A stretch of DNA of 64,000 nt from CAIMUS01 sp963708455 (lineage in GTDB: Bacteria; Pseudomonadota; Gammaproteobacteria; Competibacterales; Competibacteraceae): the NCBI GenBank assembly GCA_963708455.1, contig CAVPSQ010000010.1:868001-932000 (forward strand). The letters run 5' to 3'. Numbering within the stretch: the first letter of the stretch is position 1; each line of letters opens with the position of its first letter. This document shows, one piece after another, positions 48,118 to 57,864 of this stretch. A program made the translations under genes and the position numbers. The notes beneath the pieces were generated by a model, which was given only the letters and a program-made list of their open reading frames with translations, did not search any database and was not told where the DNA came from.

Positions 48118-48933
48118 ATGACTGATTTTAATGGTAAAAATGTACTGATTACCGGTGCCGCCAGCGGCATCGGCCGGCTGATGGCCGTCCGGATCGCCGC
48201 CCTGGGCGGACGTCTGATTCTGTGGGATGTCAATCAGCAGGGTCTGGAGACGCTCGCGGCGGAGCTTAAACAAAAGAATTATCCGGTAGCTATCTACACC
48301 TGCGACCTCAGCGATAAGGACGCTATTTATGCGGCGGCTGATAAAGCGCGTGCGGAAAATGGCCCGATCGACGTGCTGATCAACAACGCCGGCATCGTCT
48401 CCGGCAAGCCGCTGCTGGAAGCCAGCGATGCGGATATTACCCGCACCTTCGCCGTCAACAGCATGGCGCTATTCTGGACCACCCGTGCTTTTATGCCCGA
48501 TATGATCAAGCGCAACAGTGGGCATATCGTCACCATCGCCTCTGCCGCCGGTCTGGTGGGAACGCCCCGGTTGATCGATTACTGCTCCAGCAAGTTCGCC
48601 GCCGTCGGCTACGACGACGCCCTGCGCATGGAAATCAAACGGCAGGGTTATAACATTAACACCACGGTGGTCTGCCCTTATTTCATCAACACCGGCATGT
48701 TCCAGGGCGCTAAGACGCGTTTTCCTCTGTTGTTGCCGATACTCGAACCCGACTATGTGGCAGACAAGATCATCAAAGCCATCCAGAGCAACCGCCATCG
48801 CCTGATCATGCCGCGTTTCGTCCATACCACTTACCTGGTCCGGCTGTTCCCGATGTCGGTATTCGATGCGTTGATGGGCTTTTTCGGCATTAACAAGAGC
48901 ATGGATGAATTTACCGGTCGCCCGGGCCATTGA
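48118..48933 (+). CDS. SDR-family oxidoreductase (16C-like)
   Basis: A 271-residue short-chain dehydrogenase. NVLITGAASGIGRLMAVRIA is the cofactor site, LINNAGIVSGKPLLEASDAD follows, and IASAAGLVGTPRLIDYCSSK the Ser-Tyr-x3-Lys triad. The C-terminus resembles the retinol-dehydrogenase 16C group, which act on hydrophobic alcohols or ketones. RBS AGGAAAA is 6 bases ahead of the ATG. The promoter for this gene and the divergent synthetase must lie in 47929-48117, which is AT-rich (two TATAAAT-like blocks). Confidence 0.85.
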   Translation: MTDFNGKNVLITGAASGIGRLMAVRIAALGGRLILWDVNQQGLETLAAELKQKNYPVAIYTCDLSDKDAIYAAADKARAENGPIDVLINNAGIVSGKPLLEASDADITRTFAVNSMALFWTTRAFMPDMIKRNSGHIVTIASAAGLVGTPRLIDYCSSKFAAVGYDDALRMEIKRQGYNINTTVVCPYFINTGMFQGAKTRFPLLLPILEPDYVADKIIKAIQSNRHRLIMPRFVHTTYLVRLFPMSVFDALMGFFGINKSMDEFTGRPGH

Positions 48934-49200
48934 CGGCCGGCGCGGTGCAGCGCCTGGCGCTGAAGCCTGGCAATAACAGCCCCGGTAGAGTTGTTGATGA
49001 ACATCAATGCAGCCATCCCTTAACGGTCTATTGTTAAGCCATTTCCCGGCCGCTTCGATCCCCGCTTCCTGATCACTTCCATCGCCGGAGCGGTTGTCGA
49101 AGCGCCGCTCCTGAGCGCTCCCGCAGCCGTATCATGCGGATTGGATCTCCGGCTGACGCGCTGCGCCGACCACCCGCCGAGTTCGCAAGGCCAGACCAAC

Positions 49201-50343
49201 ATGACGGCAGTTTCCACGTTCTCCAGCGTCAGGGCGGTTCTCGACTGCGCCGCGCTCGATTCGTTGATCGGCGCGCTGAGCGGCGAAGGCTATCAGGTTA
49301 TCGGCCCGACGGTGAAAGACAGCGCCGTCGTCTACGAACCCCTGAGCGCGGCCGCCGGCCTGCCGTTCGGCTGGTCCGACGAGCAGGATGGAGGCCGCTA
49401 CCGGCTGGTCCGCTCCGGGCGCAACGCCGCCTTCGATCACGTCGTCGGTCCCCATAGCTGGAAACGCTATCTGTTTCCACCCACCCAGCGTTTATGGCAG
49501 GGGCAGCGGCGGGGCAAGGGCTTTCTGAGCGTTACGCCGGAGGCGCCGCCGCCGCGTTACGCCTTTTTCGGAGTGCGTAGTTGCGACCTGCACGCCATCC
49601 AGATCCAGGACCGGGTATTCGATAACGGCATCTTCGTCGACCCCGGCTATGTGGCCCGGCGGGCCGCCGCCTTTATCGTCGCCGTCAATTGCGTGCGCCC
49701 GGCCGGGACCTGTTTCTGCGCCTCCATGCACACCGGTCCCCGAGTGACCCTGGGTTTCGATCTGGCGCTGACTGAGCTGCTTGGGGATGAACGCCACGAA
49801 TTCCTGGCGGAAGCGGGCTCAGAACGTGGCGCAGCGCTGCTGGCCGGACTGCCGCAGCGGCCGGCCGCAGCAGGCGATCTGGCCGCCGCTGACCGGTTAC
49901 TGCACGCCGCCGCGCAGGCCATGCGGCGGAGCATGATTCCGCAAGTGGATACGCTGCTTAAAAGCAACCTGGAGCATCCGCACTGGGATGTGGTGGCGCA
50001 ACGTTGCCTTAATTGTGCCAACTGCACTCTGGTCTGTCCCACCTGTTTCTGCACTACGGTGGAGGACGCCACCGATCTGAGCGGGCAAACGGCGGAGCGT
50101 CGACGCCGCTGGGATTCCTGCTTTACGCTGGATTTCAGCTATATCCACGGAGGCGGTATCCGGCGCGAAAGCCGCTCCCGCTATCGCCAGTGGCTGACTC
50201 ACAAGCTGGCCCACTGGCATGACCAGTTCGGTTCATCGGGCTGCGTCGGCTGCGGCCGCTGCATCGCCTGGTGCCCCGTCGGCATCGACATTACAGAAGA
50301 AGCCCGGACGATCCGGGATAGCGGAGGCGGCTCCGATGGATGA
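49201..50343 (+). CDS. hydB: [NiFe] hydrogenase (group 3b-type) iron-sulfur beta subunit
   Basis: Electron-transfer subunit of a bidirectional NAD(P)-linked hydrogenase or sulfhydrogenase. The N-terminal two thirds is the characteristic HydB domain (FFGVRSCDLHAIQIQDRVF, then NCVRPAGTCFCASM). Two [4Fe-4S] motif sets follow: CLNCANCTLVCPTCFC and CVGCGRCIAWCPVGID. 380 residues. The ATG at 49201 is preceded by a weak AAGG; a TTG-type start at 49141 is in frame. The last 8 bases overlap the next gene. Nothing coding is seen in 48934-49200. Confidence 0.9.
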   Translation: MTAVSTFSSVRAVLDCAALDSLIGALSGEGYQVIGPTVKDSAVVYEPLSAAAGLPFGWSDEQDGGRYRLVRSGRNAAFDHVVGPHSWKRYLFPPTQRLWQGQRRGKGFLSVTPEAPPPRYAFFGVRSCDLHAIQIQDRVFDNGIFVDPGYVARRAAAFIVAVNCVRPAGTCFCASMHTGPRVTLGFDLALTELLGDERHEFLAEAGSERGAALLAGLPQRPAAAGDLAAADRLLHAAAQAMRRSMIPQVDTLLKSNLEHPHWDVVAQRCLNCANCTLVCPTCFCTTVEDATDLSGQTAERRRRWDSCFTLDFSYIHGGGIRRESRSRYRQWLTHKLAHWHDQFGSSGCVGCGRCIAWCPVGIDITEEARTIRDSGGGSDG

Positions 50344-50860
50344 CAACGAGGAATTGGCAACCCTATTGCAGGCACATCCTTTTTTTGCGGACATGGGCCG
50401 GGAGGTAGGTGCGACCCTGGCCGAATGCGCCCACAGCGAGCGGTTCAAAGAAGGCGACTGTATTTTCCGGGAGGGATCTCCCGCCAATCGGCTCTACCTG
50501 ATCGTGCAGGGCGGCGTCGCCCTGGAAGTCCACGTACCGGGCCGCGAACCGATCGTCATCGACACGCTGACGGACGGCGAGGTGCTGGGCGTATCCTGGC
50601 TGGTGGCCCCCTATCAATGGGCCTATGACGCCCGCGCCACTCGCGCCACCCGCCTGATCGCCATGAGCGCCGCCTGCCTGCGCGGCAAGTATGATAACGA
50701 CCCGGCGCTGGCTTTCGAGCTGTTCCAGCGTTATATCCCTATGATGGCCGACCGTTTGGCCGCCACCCGGCGCAAAATCATCGAAAAAATTCAGGCCAGT
50801 CGGCGCAAGCATCCGGAGAAAGCGCATGGATCCAAAAGAGGAATTCGATCGCCTGCTTAA
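50336..50860 (+). CDS. cyclic-nucleotide-binding domain protein 1 of the hydrogenase operon
   Basis: A 174-residue protein made of one CAP-type cNMP-binding barrel (residues about 15-130: SERFKEGDCIFREGSPANRL, VLGVSWLVAPYQWAYDARAT) and a C-terminal helical tail with basic residues. There is no helix-turn-helix, so it is not a CRP-type transcription factor. It overlaps hydB by 8 bases and the next gene by 35, clearly cotranscribed. It may sense a nucleotide and act on the enzyme complex; that is inference. Confidence 0.88.
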   Translation: MDDNEELATLLQAHPFFADMGREVGATLAECAHSERFKEGDCIFREGSPANRLYLIVQGGVALEVHVPGREPIVIDTLTDGEVLGVSWLVAPYQWAYDARATRATRLIAMSAACLRGKYDNDPALAFELFQRYIPMMADRLAATRRKIIEKIQASRRKHPEKAHGSKRGIRSPA

Positions 50861-51299
50861 AGAACATCCCTTTTTCAAGGGGTTGGAGGCGGCGCTGCGG
50901 CACGAAATCGCCGGCTGCGCCAGGAACAAGCGTTTTGCGGCGAACCAGTATATCCACCGGGAAGGCGATGCGGCGGACCAGTTCTATCTGATCCGCCACG
51001 GCGTCGTGGCGCAGGAACTGCGCATCCCGGACCAGGAGCCGATCATCATACAGACCCTGCATGCCGGCGATATCCTGGGCTGGTCGTGGCTGGTTCCGCC
51101 TTACCGCTGGACCAATGACGCCCGTGCCATGCAACTGACCCGGGTCATCACCCTGGATGCCCGCTGTCTGCGTGGCGAATGTGCCGTCAATCCGACGCTG
51201 GCTTACGAACTGCTCAAGCGGTTTATCCCGGTTATCGCCAACCGGCTGGAGGCGGCGCGGTTGCAGTTGATCGATGTGTACGGCGAACCTATCCACTAA
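50826..51299 (+). CDS. cyclic-nucleotide-binding domain protein 2 of the hydrogenase operon
   Basis: A 157-residue paralogue of the preceding gene: KRFAANQYIHREGDAADQFY, ILGWSWLVPPYRWTNDARAM, and a short helical end without HTH. It is similar along its whole length to the first (LGxSWLVxPYxW-xDARA shared), so the pair arose by duplication and may form a heterodimer. Ten bases separate it from hydG. Confidence 0.88.
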   Translation: MDPKEEFDRLLKEHPFFKGLEAALRHEIAGCARNKRFAANQYIHREGDAADQFYLIRHGVVAQELRIPDQEPIIIQTLHAGDILGWSWLVPPYRWTNDARAMQLTRVITLDARCLRGECAVNPTLAYELLKRFIPVIANRLEAARLQLIDVYGEPIH

Positions 51300-51309
51300 G
51301 AAAAGCTTC

Positions 51310-52213
51310 ATGACCAGCCTTGTCGAGCCTGTCGCGCCGGGGCGCGCCCTTTTGCCACAAAGCGGAGAGTTCGGGGAAACGGTCCGTGCCAATCCCATGT
51401 GGCCGGTTCCCTATCGCATTGCAAGGGTGCGCCGGGAACTGAGCGACACCTTTACCCTGGAGCTGATCCCTGCCGACAGTGCCGCCAGCCTGCGCTTCGC
51501 GCCGGGGCAGTTTAATATGCTGTATGCCTTCGGGGTGGGAGAAGTCCCTATCAGCATCAGCGGCGATCCAGCGGACGGCGCCTGCCTGATTCATACCATT
51601 CGCGCGGTGGGACCGGTAACCGAGGCCCTGTGGAAACTGCGGGACTGGCGACATGCTGGGGGTGCGCGGTCCGTTCGGTACGGCTTGGCCGGTGGAGGAC
51701 GCGGAAGGCAACGATGTGGTCATCGTGGCCGGTGGCATCGGTCTGGCACCGTTACGTCCGGCCATTTATCACGTTCTCAGCCACCGCGAGCGCTACGGCA
51801 ATGTCTGCATTTACTACGGCGCCCGCACGCCGGAGGATATTCTCTATCGCACCGAGTTGGAGAAATGGCGCGGTCAGTTCGATCTGAACGTGGAAGCGAC
51901 CGTGGACCGCGCCACCGGCCGCTGGGCCGGGCGGGTGGGCGTGGTCACCCGGTTGCTGACGCGGGGCGGTTTCGACCCGCTGCAATCGATGGCGCTGGTG
52001 TGCGGCCCGGAAATCATGATGCGCTACGCCATCAAAACGCTGAACCAGCAGGGCGTCAGCAATGATCGCGTGTATGTGTCGATGGAACGGAATATGAAAT
52101 GCGCGCTAGGCTTCTGCGGCCATTGCCAACTGGGTCCTTATTTCATCTGCAAGGACGGGCCGGTATTCCGCTTCGACCGGCTCGAACCCATTTTCGAGAT
52201 CAGAGAGCTGTAA
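51310..52213 (+). pseudogene. hydG: hydrogenase FAD/NAD(P)-binding gamma subunit, one frameshift
   Basis: Diaphorase subunit that passes electrons to NAD(P)+. First frame: FAD domain with LRFAPGQFNMLYAFGVGEVP and ISISGDP. Second frame: VIVAGGIGLAPLRPAIYHVL (NAD site) and the C-terminal [2Fe-2S] loop CALGFCGHCQLGPYFICKDG. They join as LRAGDMLGVRGPFGTAWPV when one base at about 51644 is removed. About 300 residues. Next gene starts 1 base after its stop. Confidence 0.85.
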
Positions 52214-52214
52214 G

Positions 52215-52993
52215 ATGGCGACCGGTAAAAAACCCAAGCTGGCGGTATGGAAGTTTTCATCCTGCGACGGCTGTCAGACTCAGCCTGCTGGATTGCGAGG
52301 ATGAGCTGTTGCGCCTCGCCGACACGGTAGAGATTGCCTATTTCCTGGAGGCAACCCGGGCCCAAAGCCGGGGACCTTACGCTATTTCCCTGGTCGAAGG
52401 CTCCATTACCACGCCCGCCGATGTGGAGCGCATCCGCCGGGTGCGCAGTCAGTCCAAAACCTTGATCACCATCGGCGCCTGCGCCACCGCCGGCGGCATC
52501 CAGGCGCTGCGCAATTTCAAGGACGTGAATCAGTTTATCCAAGCGGTTTACGCCCATCCCGAATACATCGACACCCTGGCCCAGTCGCAGCCTATCGATC
52601 AGTATGTGCCGGTCGATTTCGAGTTGCGCGGCTGTCCGGTCAATAAAAATCAGTTGCTGGAAGTGCTGAACGCTTTTCTAAACGACCGTCGCCCCACTGT
52701 TTCCCACCATAGCCAGTGCGTCGAGTGCAAGCTGACCGGGACGGTTTGCGTCATGGTCGCCCAGGGCATCCCCTGCCTGGGACCGGTGACCCAGGCCGGT
52801 TGTGGCAATCTCTGTCCCCGTTGTAACCGGGGCTGCTACGGCTGCTTCGGCCCCAAGGAAATGCCGAACACCCGGAGTTTGAGTGCCTGGTTCGAACAGA
52901 CTCGGCCTGACGCCGCGCGCCATCAAGCACGGTTACCGCCTGTACAACGCCAACGCCGCGGAATTCCGTAAGGAGAGCCAGCGGTATGAGTAA
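52215..52993 (+). pseudogene. hydD: [NiFe] hydrogenase small subunit, two frameshifts
   Basis: Carries the electron-transfer clusters next to the NiFe site. The start MATGKKPKLAVWKFSSCDGC runs into a break at 52278; after it LSLLDCEDELLRLADTVEIA is canonical (CDGCQLSLLDCE on removing one base). GACATAGGI, FELRGCPVNKNQLLEVLNAF, CVECKLTGTVCV and GNLCPRCNRGCYGCFGP follow. A second break at 52900 precedes LGLTPRAIKHGYRLYNANAA. Both breaks sit at CAGACTC. Last 8 bases overlap the large-subunit gene. Confidence 0.85.
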
Positions 52994-54284
52994 ATCCAAG
53001 ACCCGCACCATCAAGGTGGACGCGCTGGCCCGCGTGGAAGGGGAGGGCGCGTTGTACGTCCAGATCAAGGGCGATGTCGTCCACGAGGTCAGATTCAAAA
53101 TCTTCGAGCCGCCACGCTTTTTCGAGGCTCTGTTGCAGGGACGCCGGTACAGTGACGCGCCTGACATTACGGCGCGGATCTGCGGCATCTGCCCGGTGGC
53201 GTATATGCTGGGCGCCTGTCAGGCGATGGAGGATGCGCTGGGCATTACGTTGCCGCAGCCCTTGCAGGATCTGCGCCGTCTGATCTATTGCGGCGAATGG
53301 ATACAGAGCCATGTGCTGCATACCTATCTGCTGCACGCGCCGGATTTTCTGGGCTATGAAGACGCTATCCGGCTGTCCCACCACCACCCCGGCGTGGTGG
53401 AAAGAGCGTTAGAGCTTAAGAAAACCGGCAACCGGATCATGGAAGTCATCGGCGGGCGGGCGGTGCATCCGGTGAATCTGCAAGTGGGTGGTTTCTACCA
53501 GGCACCCGGCAAGACCGCCGTGCGCGCGCTGCTCGAACCTTTGCAATGGGCTATCGAGGCGGCTCGCGAGACTATTCGCTGGTTTGCCGGCTTCAGTTTC
53601 CCGGACTATCGCCATGACTATACCTGCCTGTCCCTGCGGCATCCTCATGACTATCCAATCACGCAGGGACGGCTGGTATCCAATCGCGGTCTGGATATCG
53701 CCATCCGGCAGTTTTCCGATTATGTGAGCGAAGAGCATGTGGCGCACTCCAACGCTCTGCACGGGCGGTTGCGTGACAGCGATACTTATCTAGTCGGGCC
53801 GCTCGCCCGCTATAACAATAACTATGACCGGCTGCCGCCATCGGTCCAGACGGTGGCCGGAGAGGCCGGCCTGGGACGCACTTGTGACAATCCTTTCCAG
53901 AGTATTCTGGTGCGCGCCGTGGAGACGCTGTACGCCTGCGAGGAAGCGTTGCGCCTGGCGCAGGCTTACGAGGAGCCGGATTATTCCAGCGTGGCGATCA
54001 TTCCCCATGCCGGCGAAGGTCACGGCTGTACCGAAGCTCCGCGTGGCCTCTGTTACCATCGCTATAAACTGGATGAAGAAGGGCGGATTGTGGAAGCCTG
54101 CATTATCCCGCCCACCTCTCAGAACCAGAAGCAGATTGAATTCGATCTGCGCACTCTGGTTGCCGGCAATCTGCATCTGGCCGAGGATGTATTGAAGTGG
54201 CGCTGCGAGCAGATGATTCGCAATTACGATCCCTGTATTTCCTGTGCGACGCATTTGTTGAAATTAACGGTGGAACGGATCTGA
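52986..54284 (+). CDS. hydA: [NiFe] hydrogenase large (catalytic) subunit, group 3b-type
   Basis: Holds the NiFe(CN)2CO site. The N-terminal L1 motif is DITARICGICPVAYMLG (RxCGxC) and the C-terminal L2 is NYDPCISCATHLLKLTVERI (DPCxxCxxH), giving all four cysteine ligands. The 9 residues after His would be the cleavable tail removed during maturation. 432 residues, intact. With hydB, hydG and hydD it makes a soluble cytosolic H2:NAD(P)+ oxidoreductase. No maturation (hyp) genes are in the window. Confidence 0.95.
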   Translation: MSKSKTRTIKVDALARVEGEGALYVQIKGDVVHEVRFKIFEPPRFFEALLQGRRYSDAPDITARICGICPVAYMLGACQAMEDALGITLPQPLQDLRRLIYCGEWIQSHVLHTYLLHAPDFLGYEDAIRLSHHHPGVVERALELKKTGNRIMEVIGGRAVHPVNLQVGGFYQAPGKTAVRALLEPLQWAIEAARETIRWFAGFSFPDYRHDYTCLSLRHPHDYPITQGRLVSNRGLDIAIRQFSDYVSEEHVAHSNALHGRLRDSDTYLVGPLARYNNNYDRLPPSVQTVAGEAGLGRTCDNPFQSILVRAVETLYACEEALRLAQAYEEPDYSSVAIIPHAGEGHGCTEAPRGLCYHRYKLDEEGRIVEACIIPPTSQNQKQIEFDLRTLVAGNLHLAEDVLKWRCEQMIRNYDPCISCATHLLKLTVERI

Positions 54285-54461
54285 AATTGCACCCCATGCA
54301 GGTAAATCATTGTTTTTTTATTTCCGATAAATTCAGAAATTCTATATAAAAAAGCAGAATGAAATCAGGCGCAACCGGCAGGCACAACCGCTTGCTGGGT
54401 GAGCGGCTGGACCTGTACTCAACCCGAAACCAGCCGAGTAGTCCGGGCATAGGAGGATACT

Positions 54462-54699
54462 ATGCTCCAGGCTATTGAATTGGAAACCGTTATTGCTCCC
54501 GATGGCAAGTTGCCCGAGGCATTTCGGGAAGCATTCGGTCGTAAGGCGCAGGTGATCGTATTGTTGCCGGAAGAGGCTGGCTTCTCAACCGGAGAAAAAA
54601 GGACAATCGGAACGACTGATGGAATTGGCCGGCAAAATTGACGCTTTCAAGGATATTGAAGACCCTGTAGCGTTTCAGCGCCAGTTGCGGGATGAATAG
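54462..54699 (+). pseudogene. small antitoxin-like protein, one frameshift
   Basis: An AGGAGG precedes the ATG. The first frame is MLQAIELETVIAPDGKLPEA followed by FREAFGRKAQVIVLLPEEAG; removing one A from the run at 54595-54600 continues EKGQSERLMELAGKIDAFKD to a stop at 54699, 78 residues in all. The beta-rich start followed by an acidic helical tail resembles antitoxins, with no toxin next to it. Confidence 0.5.
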
Positions 54700-54758
54700 A
54701 CACAGGAATGGGATAAATGATAGCTAAATGTTTCTTTGTTCAAGATGTATGATAAGCG

Positions 54759-55001
54759 ATGGCCAATTCATATACTTCGTTGCATTACCATGCCGTGTTC
54801 AGCACTAAGAAACGCGAGCGCCTGATTGCCCCAGCGATTGAGCAACGCATTTGGGAATATCTCAGCGGTATCGCTCGCAATAATGGCATCAAGGCATTGT
54901 GTATCGGTGGAGTGGACGATTATGTTCATATTCTGTTTGGTTTACCCCCTACCTTGACTGTGAGCAAGGCGATGCAAACTCAGCTACCCTCATCTCCATA
55001 A
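54759..55001 (+). pseudogene. IS200/REP-associated tyrosine transposase fragment
   Basis: An 80-residue N-terminal piece of a Y1 transposase: SYTSLHYHAVFSTKKRERLI, then IGGVDDYVHILFGLPPTLTV. The HUH site is normally DHVHLL or similar; here the first His is Tyr (DYVH). The frame stops before the catalytic tyrosine. So it is truncated and probably inactive. Confidence 0.75.
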
Positions 55002-55377
55002 GCCAATGAAAAATAAGAGGAATATCATCTACCCGCTCAATTTTGCTGGTGCTCATGGGGTGGTCCATCTCGATGAAAAATGCTACACTACTGCTAATTT
55101 TACAGGTTTAATTTTATCAAGTAAAATGAGTATATTTCCTAATTGAAAGACAAGGTTACTTTCATTATTATTTTTGCTGTAAGACCTATATAATTCGACT
55201 AATAAATTAGCTAATATTTAAAAAAATTTAATGTAATAAAAAATGAGCGAAAGGACAGTAGTATAATTTGTTAAATTAAAAAATAGTAGACTGATAAAAA
55301 ATGTTATGAAGATCAATTAGTTTCATAAAGCATTAGATTTCAGAATTTCTGGAAATAGAATCATATTATAATGACTT
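55002..55377. other. AT-rich non-coding stretch
   Basis: No gene is seen. The last part (about 55340-55392, GAATCATATTATAATGACTT onward) is closely matched at 60548-60590, so it is a dispersed repeat or relic. In both places it comes immediately before a broken gene. Confidence 0.5.
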
Positions 55378-56070
55378 ATGCGTATGACTATAAATGCCGG
55401 CCATACTGGACGATTGCCGGTGATCGTGCCGGTGGTGGTTTATCATGGCGCTGCAGCCTGGCGGGTGAGCCGGCAATTTGCCGATGGCGTCGCGGATGTG
55501 CCAGTGCTGCGAGCGTATGTGCCGGACTGTGTCTATCATCTGGTGGATTTGAGCGACTATCGGGATGAGGACTTGCGCGGTGCGGTGATGCTGCATACCG
55601 CGCTGCTGACCTTGAAATACATCTTCCGGGACGAGTTGCGGGAGCGGCTGGCGGGGATTTTGGGACTGCTGCGGGACTTGGAGCAGAGTTCGAGCGGGCT
55701 GGACTACGTGCTGACGCTGCTGCGTTATCTGGCGCAGGGTGCGAGCACGGATCGGTTGAATGCGGATGAGTTGCGTCGAGCGGTGACGCAGACTTTGAGC
55801 GGTGGAGGTGAGCTGATGATGACGATTGCAGAGCAGTGGGTGCAAGAGGGCCGGCAAGAGGGCCGGCAAGAGGGCCGACAAGAGGGCCGGCAAGAAGGCC
55901 GGCAAGAGGGTGAGGCGCTGCTATTGCGACGGCTGTTGATTCGCCGATTTGGATCGTTGCCAGGGTGGGTGGAGGCGAAGTTGGCGGGCGCGGAGCCGGC
56001 GCAATTGGAGGCGTGGGGGGAACGGGTGCTGGACGTGAGGACACTGGAGGCGGTGTTCGCGGACGAGTAG
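55378..56070 (+). pseudogene. Rpn/YhgA-like nuclease, copy A, N-terminally truncated
   Basis: Family homology begins at about 55393 with AGHTGRLPVIVPVVVYHGAA and runs through YVPDCVYHLVDLSDYRDEDL, five or six RQEG repeats (a 12-bp DNA unit at about 55849-55910) and a C-terminal helical end FADE. The N-terminal 100 or so residues, with DRFFKAVFGR, are missing. First member of a tandem array. Confidence 0.8.
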
Positions 56071-56085
56071 GTGAAAGGTTGAGAG

Positions 56086-56295
56086 GTGCAAAGTGATAAT
56101 GAAGGCGTGGTGTTCGGCCGTCCCGACCAAGTGGAACTGGACGTGATCATCAAGAATGGTCTGCTGCTGATTGGCGAGTTGAAGTCGTCGATCGATAAAG
56201 CGGGCATGTATATCTTCGAGCGCAAGGCGCGTAAGGTAGCGGAACAGTTGGGAATCGAGCTCTACAGCGATGCGGATGAGGTGGAGACGCTCTGA
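56086..56295 (+). pseudogene. DUF3782-type PD-(D/E)XK nuclease fragment with internal deletion
   Basis: FGRPDQVELDVIIKNGLLLI, then GELKSSIDKAGMYIFERKA shows the D...ExK nuclease signature, but the frame then jumps straight to KVAEQLGIELYSDADEVETL, lacking about 23 residues present in the copy at 57466-57729. The N-terminal coiled coil is absent. It follows Rpn copy A. Confidence 0.65.
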
Positions 56296-56347
56296 GGCGT
56301 AAGGCGCAAGATGGGTATCCTCAATGAGGCCCTCAGGAGAGTGTGTA

Positions 56348-57332
56348 ATGACGACGTTGAACACTCCGCACGACCGGTTTTTTAAGGCGGTGTTCGGACG
56401 GACCGACGTGGCGGCAGAATTTCTGGCGCGCTATCTGCCGTTGGACGTGGCCGCGGCACTGGATTGGAGAACGCTGCGAGCGGGCAAGGACTCATTTCTG
56501 GACCCCGATCTGGCGCAGCATCCGGCGGATTTGTTGTACGCGGTGGACCTGCACGGCGGCGGAACCGGTTATGTCCACGTCCTGTTTGAGCACAAAAGCT
56601 ACGTGGAATCGCGGCTTGGGCTGGACCTGCTGCGCTATCGGGTGCGGATTTGGGAGCAATGGTTAAATGCCGGCCATACCGGACGATTGCCGGTGATCGT
56701 GCCGGTGGTGGTTTATCATGGCGCTGCAGCCTGGCGGGTCAGCCGACAATTTGCCGATGGAGTCGCGGATGTGCCAGTGCTGCGAGCGTATGTGCCGGAC
56801 TGTGTCTATCATCTGGTGGATTTGAGCGGCTATCGGGATGAGGACTTGCGCGGTGCGGTGATGCTGCACACCGCGCTGCTGACCTTGAAATACATCTTCC
56901 GGGACGAGTTGCGGGAGCGGCTAGCGGGGATTTTGGGACTGCTGCGGGACTTGGAGCAGAGTTCGAGCGGGCTGGACTACGTGCTGACGCTGCTGCGTTA
57001 TCTGGCGCAGGGTGCGAGTACGGAGCGGTTGAATGCGGATGAGTTGCGTCGAGCGGTGACGCAGACTTTGAGCGGTGGAGGTGGAGCTGATGATGACGAT
57101 TGCAGAGCAGTGGGTGCAAGAGGGCCGGCAAGAGGGCCGGCAAGAGGGCCGGCAAGAGGGCCGGCAAGAGGGTGAGGTGCTGCTATTGCGGCGGCTGTTG
57201 ATTCGCCGGTTTGGATCGTTGCCAGGATGGGTGGAGGCGAAGTTGGCGGGCGCGGAGGTGGCGCAATTGGAGGCGTGGGGGGAACGAGTGCTGGACGTGA
57301 GGACACTGGAGGCGGTGTTCGCGGAAGAGTAG
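56348..57332 (+). pseudogene. Rpn/YhgA-like nuclease, copy B, full length with one frameshift
   Basis: The most complete copy. NTPHDRFFKAVFGRTDVAAE, FLARYLPLDVAAALDWRTLR, GYVHVLFEHKSYVESRLGLD (with the E-x-K pair), HTGRLPVIVPVVVYHGAAAW, then RQEG repeats and a C-terminal helix. At 57083 it has one G more than copies A and C (GGTGGAGC versus GGTGAGC), which breaks the frame just before the repeats. About 328 residues if repaired. Rpn proteins cut DNA and promote recombination. Confidence 0.82.
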
Positions 57333-57465
57333 GTGAAAGGTGAGAGGTGCAAAGTGATAAGCAAGGCGTGGTGGGTAGTGTTCCAAATGTGGATATAAGC
57401 GGTTCTAAAGTTAAGTAGATCAATATCTTAGAAATCATAATATCCAAATCTGGAATACCACCGGC

Positions 57466-57729
57466 GTGGTGTTCGGGCGTCCTGACCAGGTGGAGCTGGA
57501 CTTGATCATCAAGAATGGTCTGCTGCTGATTGGCTAACCCAAGTCATCGATCGACAAAGCAGGCATGTATATTTTCGAGCGCAAGGCGCGGTTCTATGAC
57601 CGGTGGCGTAATCACCAGGCCGACCGCCGGCTGGTAATTGCGCCGATGATCGACGCCAAGGCGCGTAAGGTGGCGGAACAATTGGGCATCGAGATGTACA
57701 GCGATGCGGACGAGGTGGAAACGCTCTGA
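57466..57729 (+). pseudogene. DUF3782-type nuclease fragment with a nonsense change in the active motif
   Basis: FGRPDQVELDLIIKNGLLLI continues G-stop-PKSS where the copy upstream has GELKSS, so the catalytic Glu is lost to a TAA. The remaining frame, IDKAGMYIFERKARFYDRWR, LVIAPMIDAKARKVAEQLGI and the VETL end, is intact. It separates Rpn copies B and C. Confidence 0.7.
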
Positions 57730-57864
57730 GGCGTAAGGCGCAAGATGGGGATCCTCTAATGATGGCCTCAAGGAGAGTGTGTAATGACTATAATGGTCCC
57801 CAATTTTCGGACAGGAATTTAAGGTGGTACTCTGCGAGCTAGCTGTTGAGTCATGAGGTTAACC

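Noticed and set aside
52278..52900. Programmed +1 frameshifting as the primary explanation for the hydrogenase breaks
   Set aside because: Two events in one gene plus one in its neighbour would make very little product, and similar single-base insertions occur in unrelated genes of the window. Kept only as a minor alternative.
55849..55912. Possible CRISPR-like repeat array
   Set aside because: The 12-bp units are contiguous with no spacers and code for RQEG inside a reading frame; it is a coding tandem repeat.
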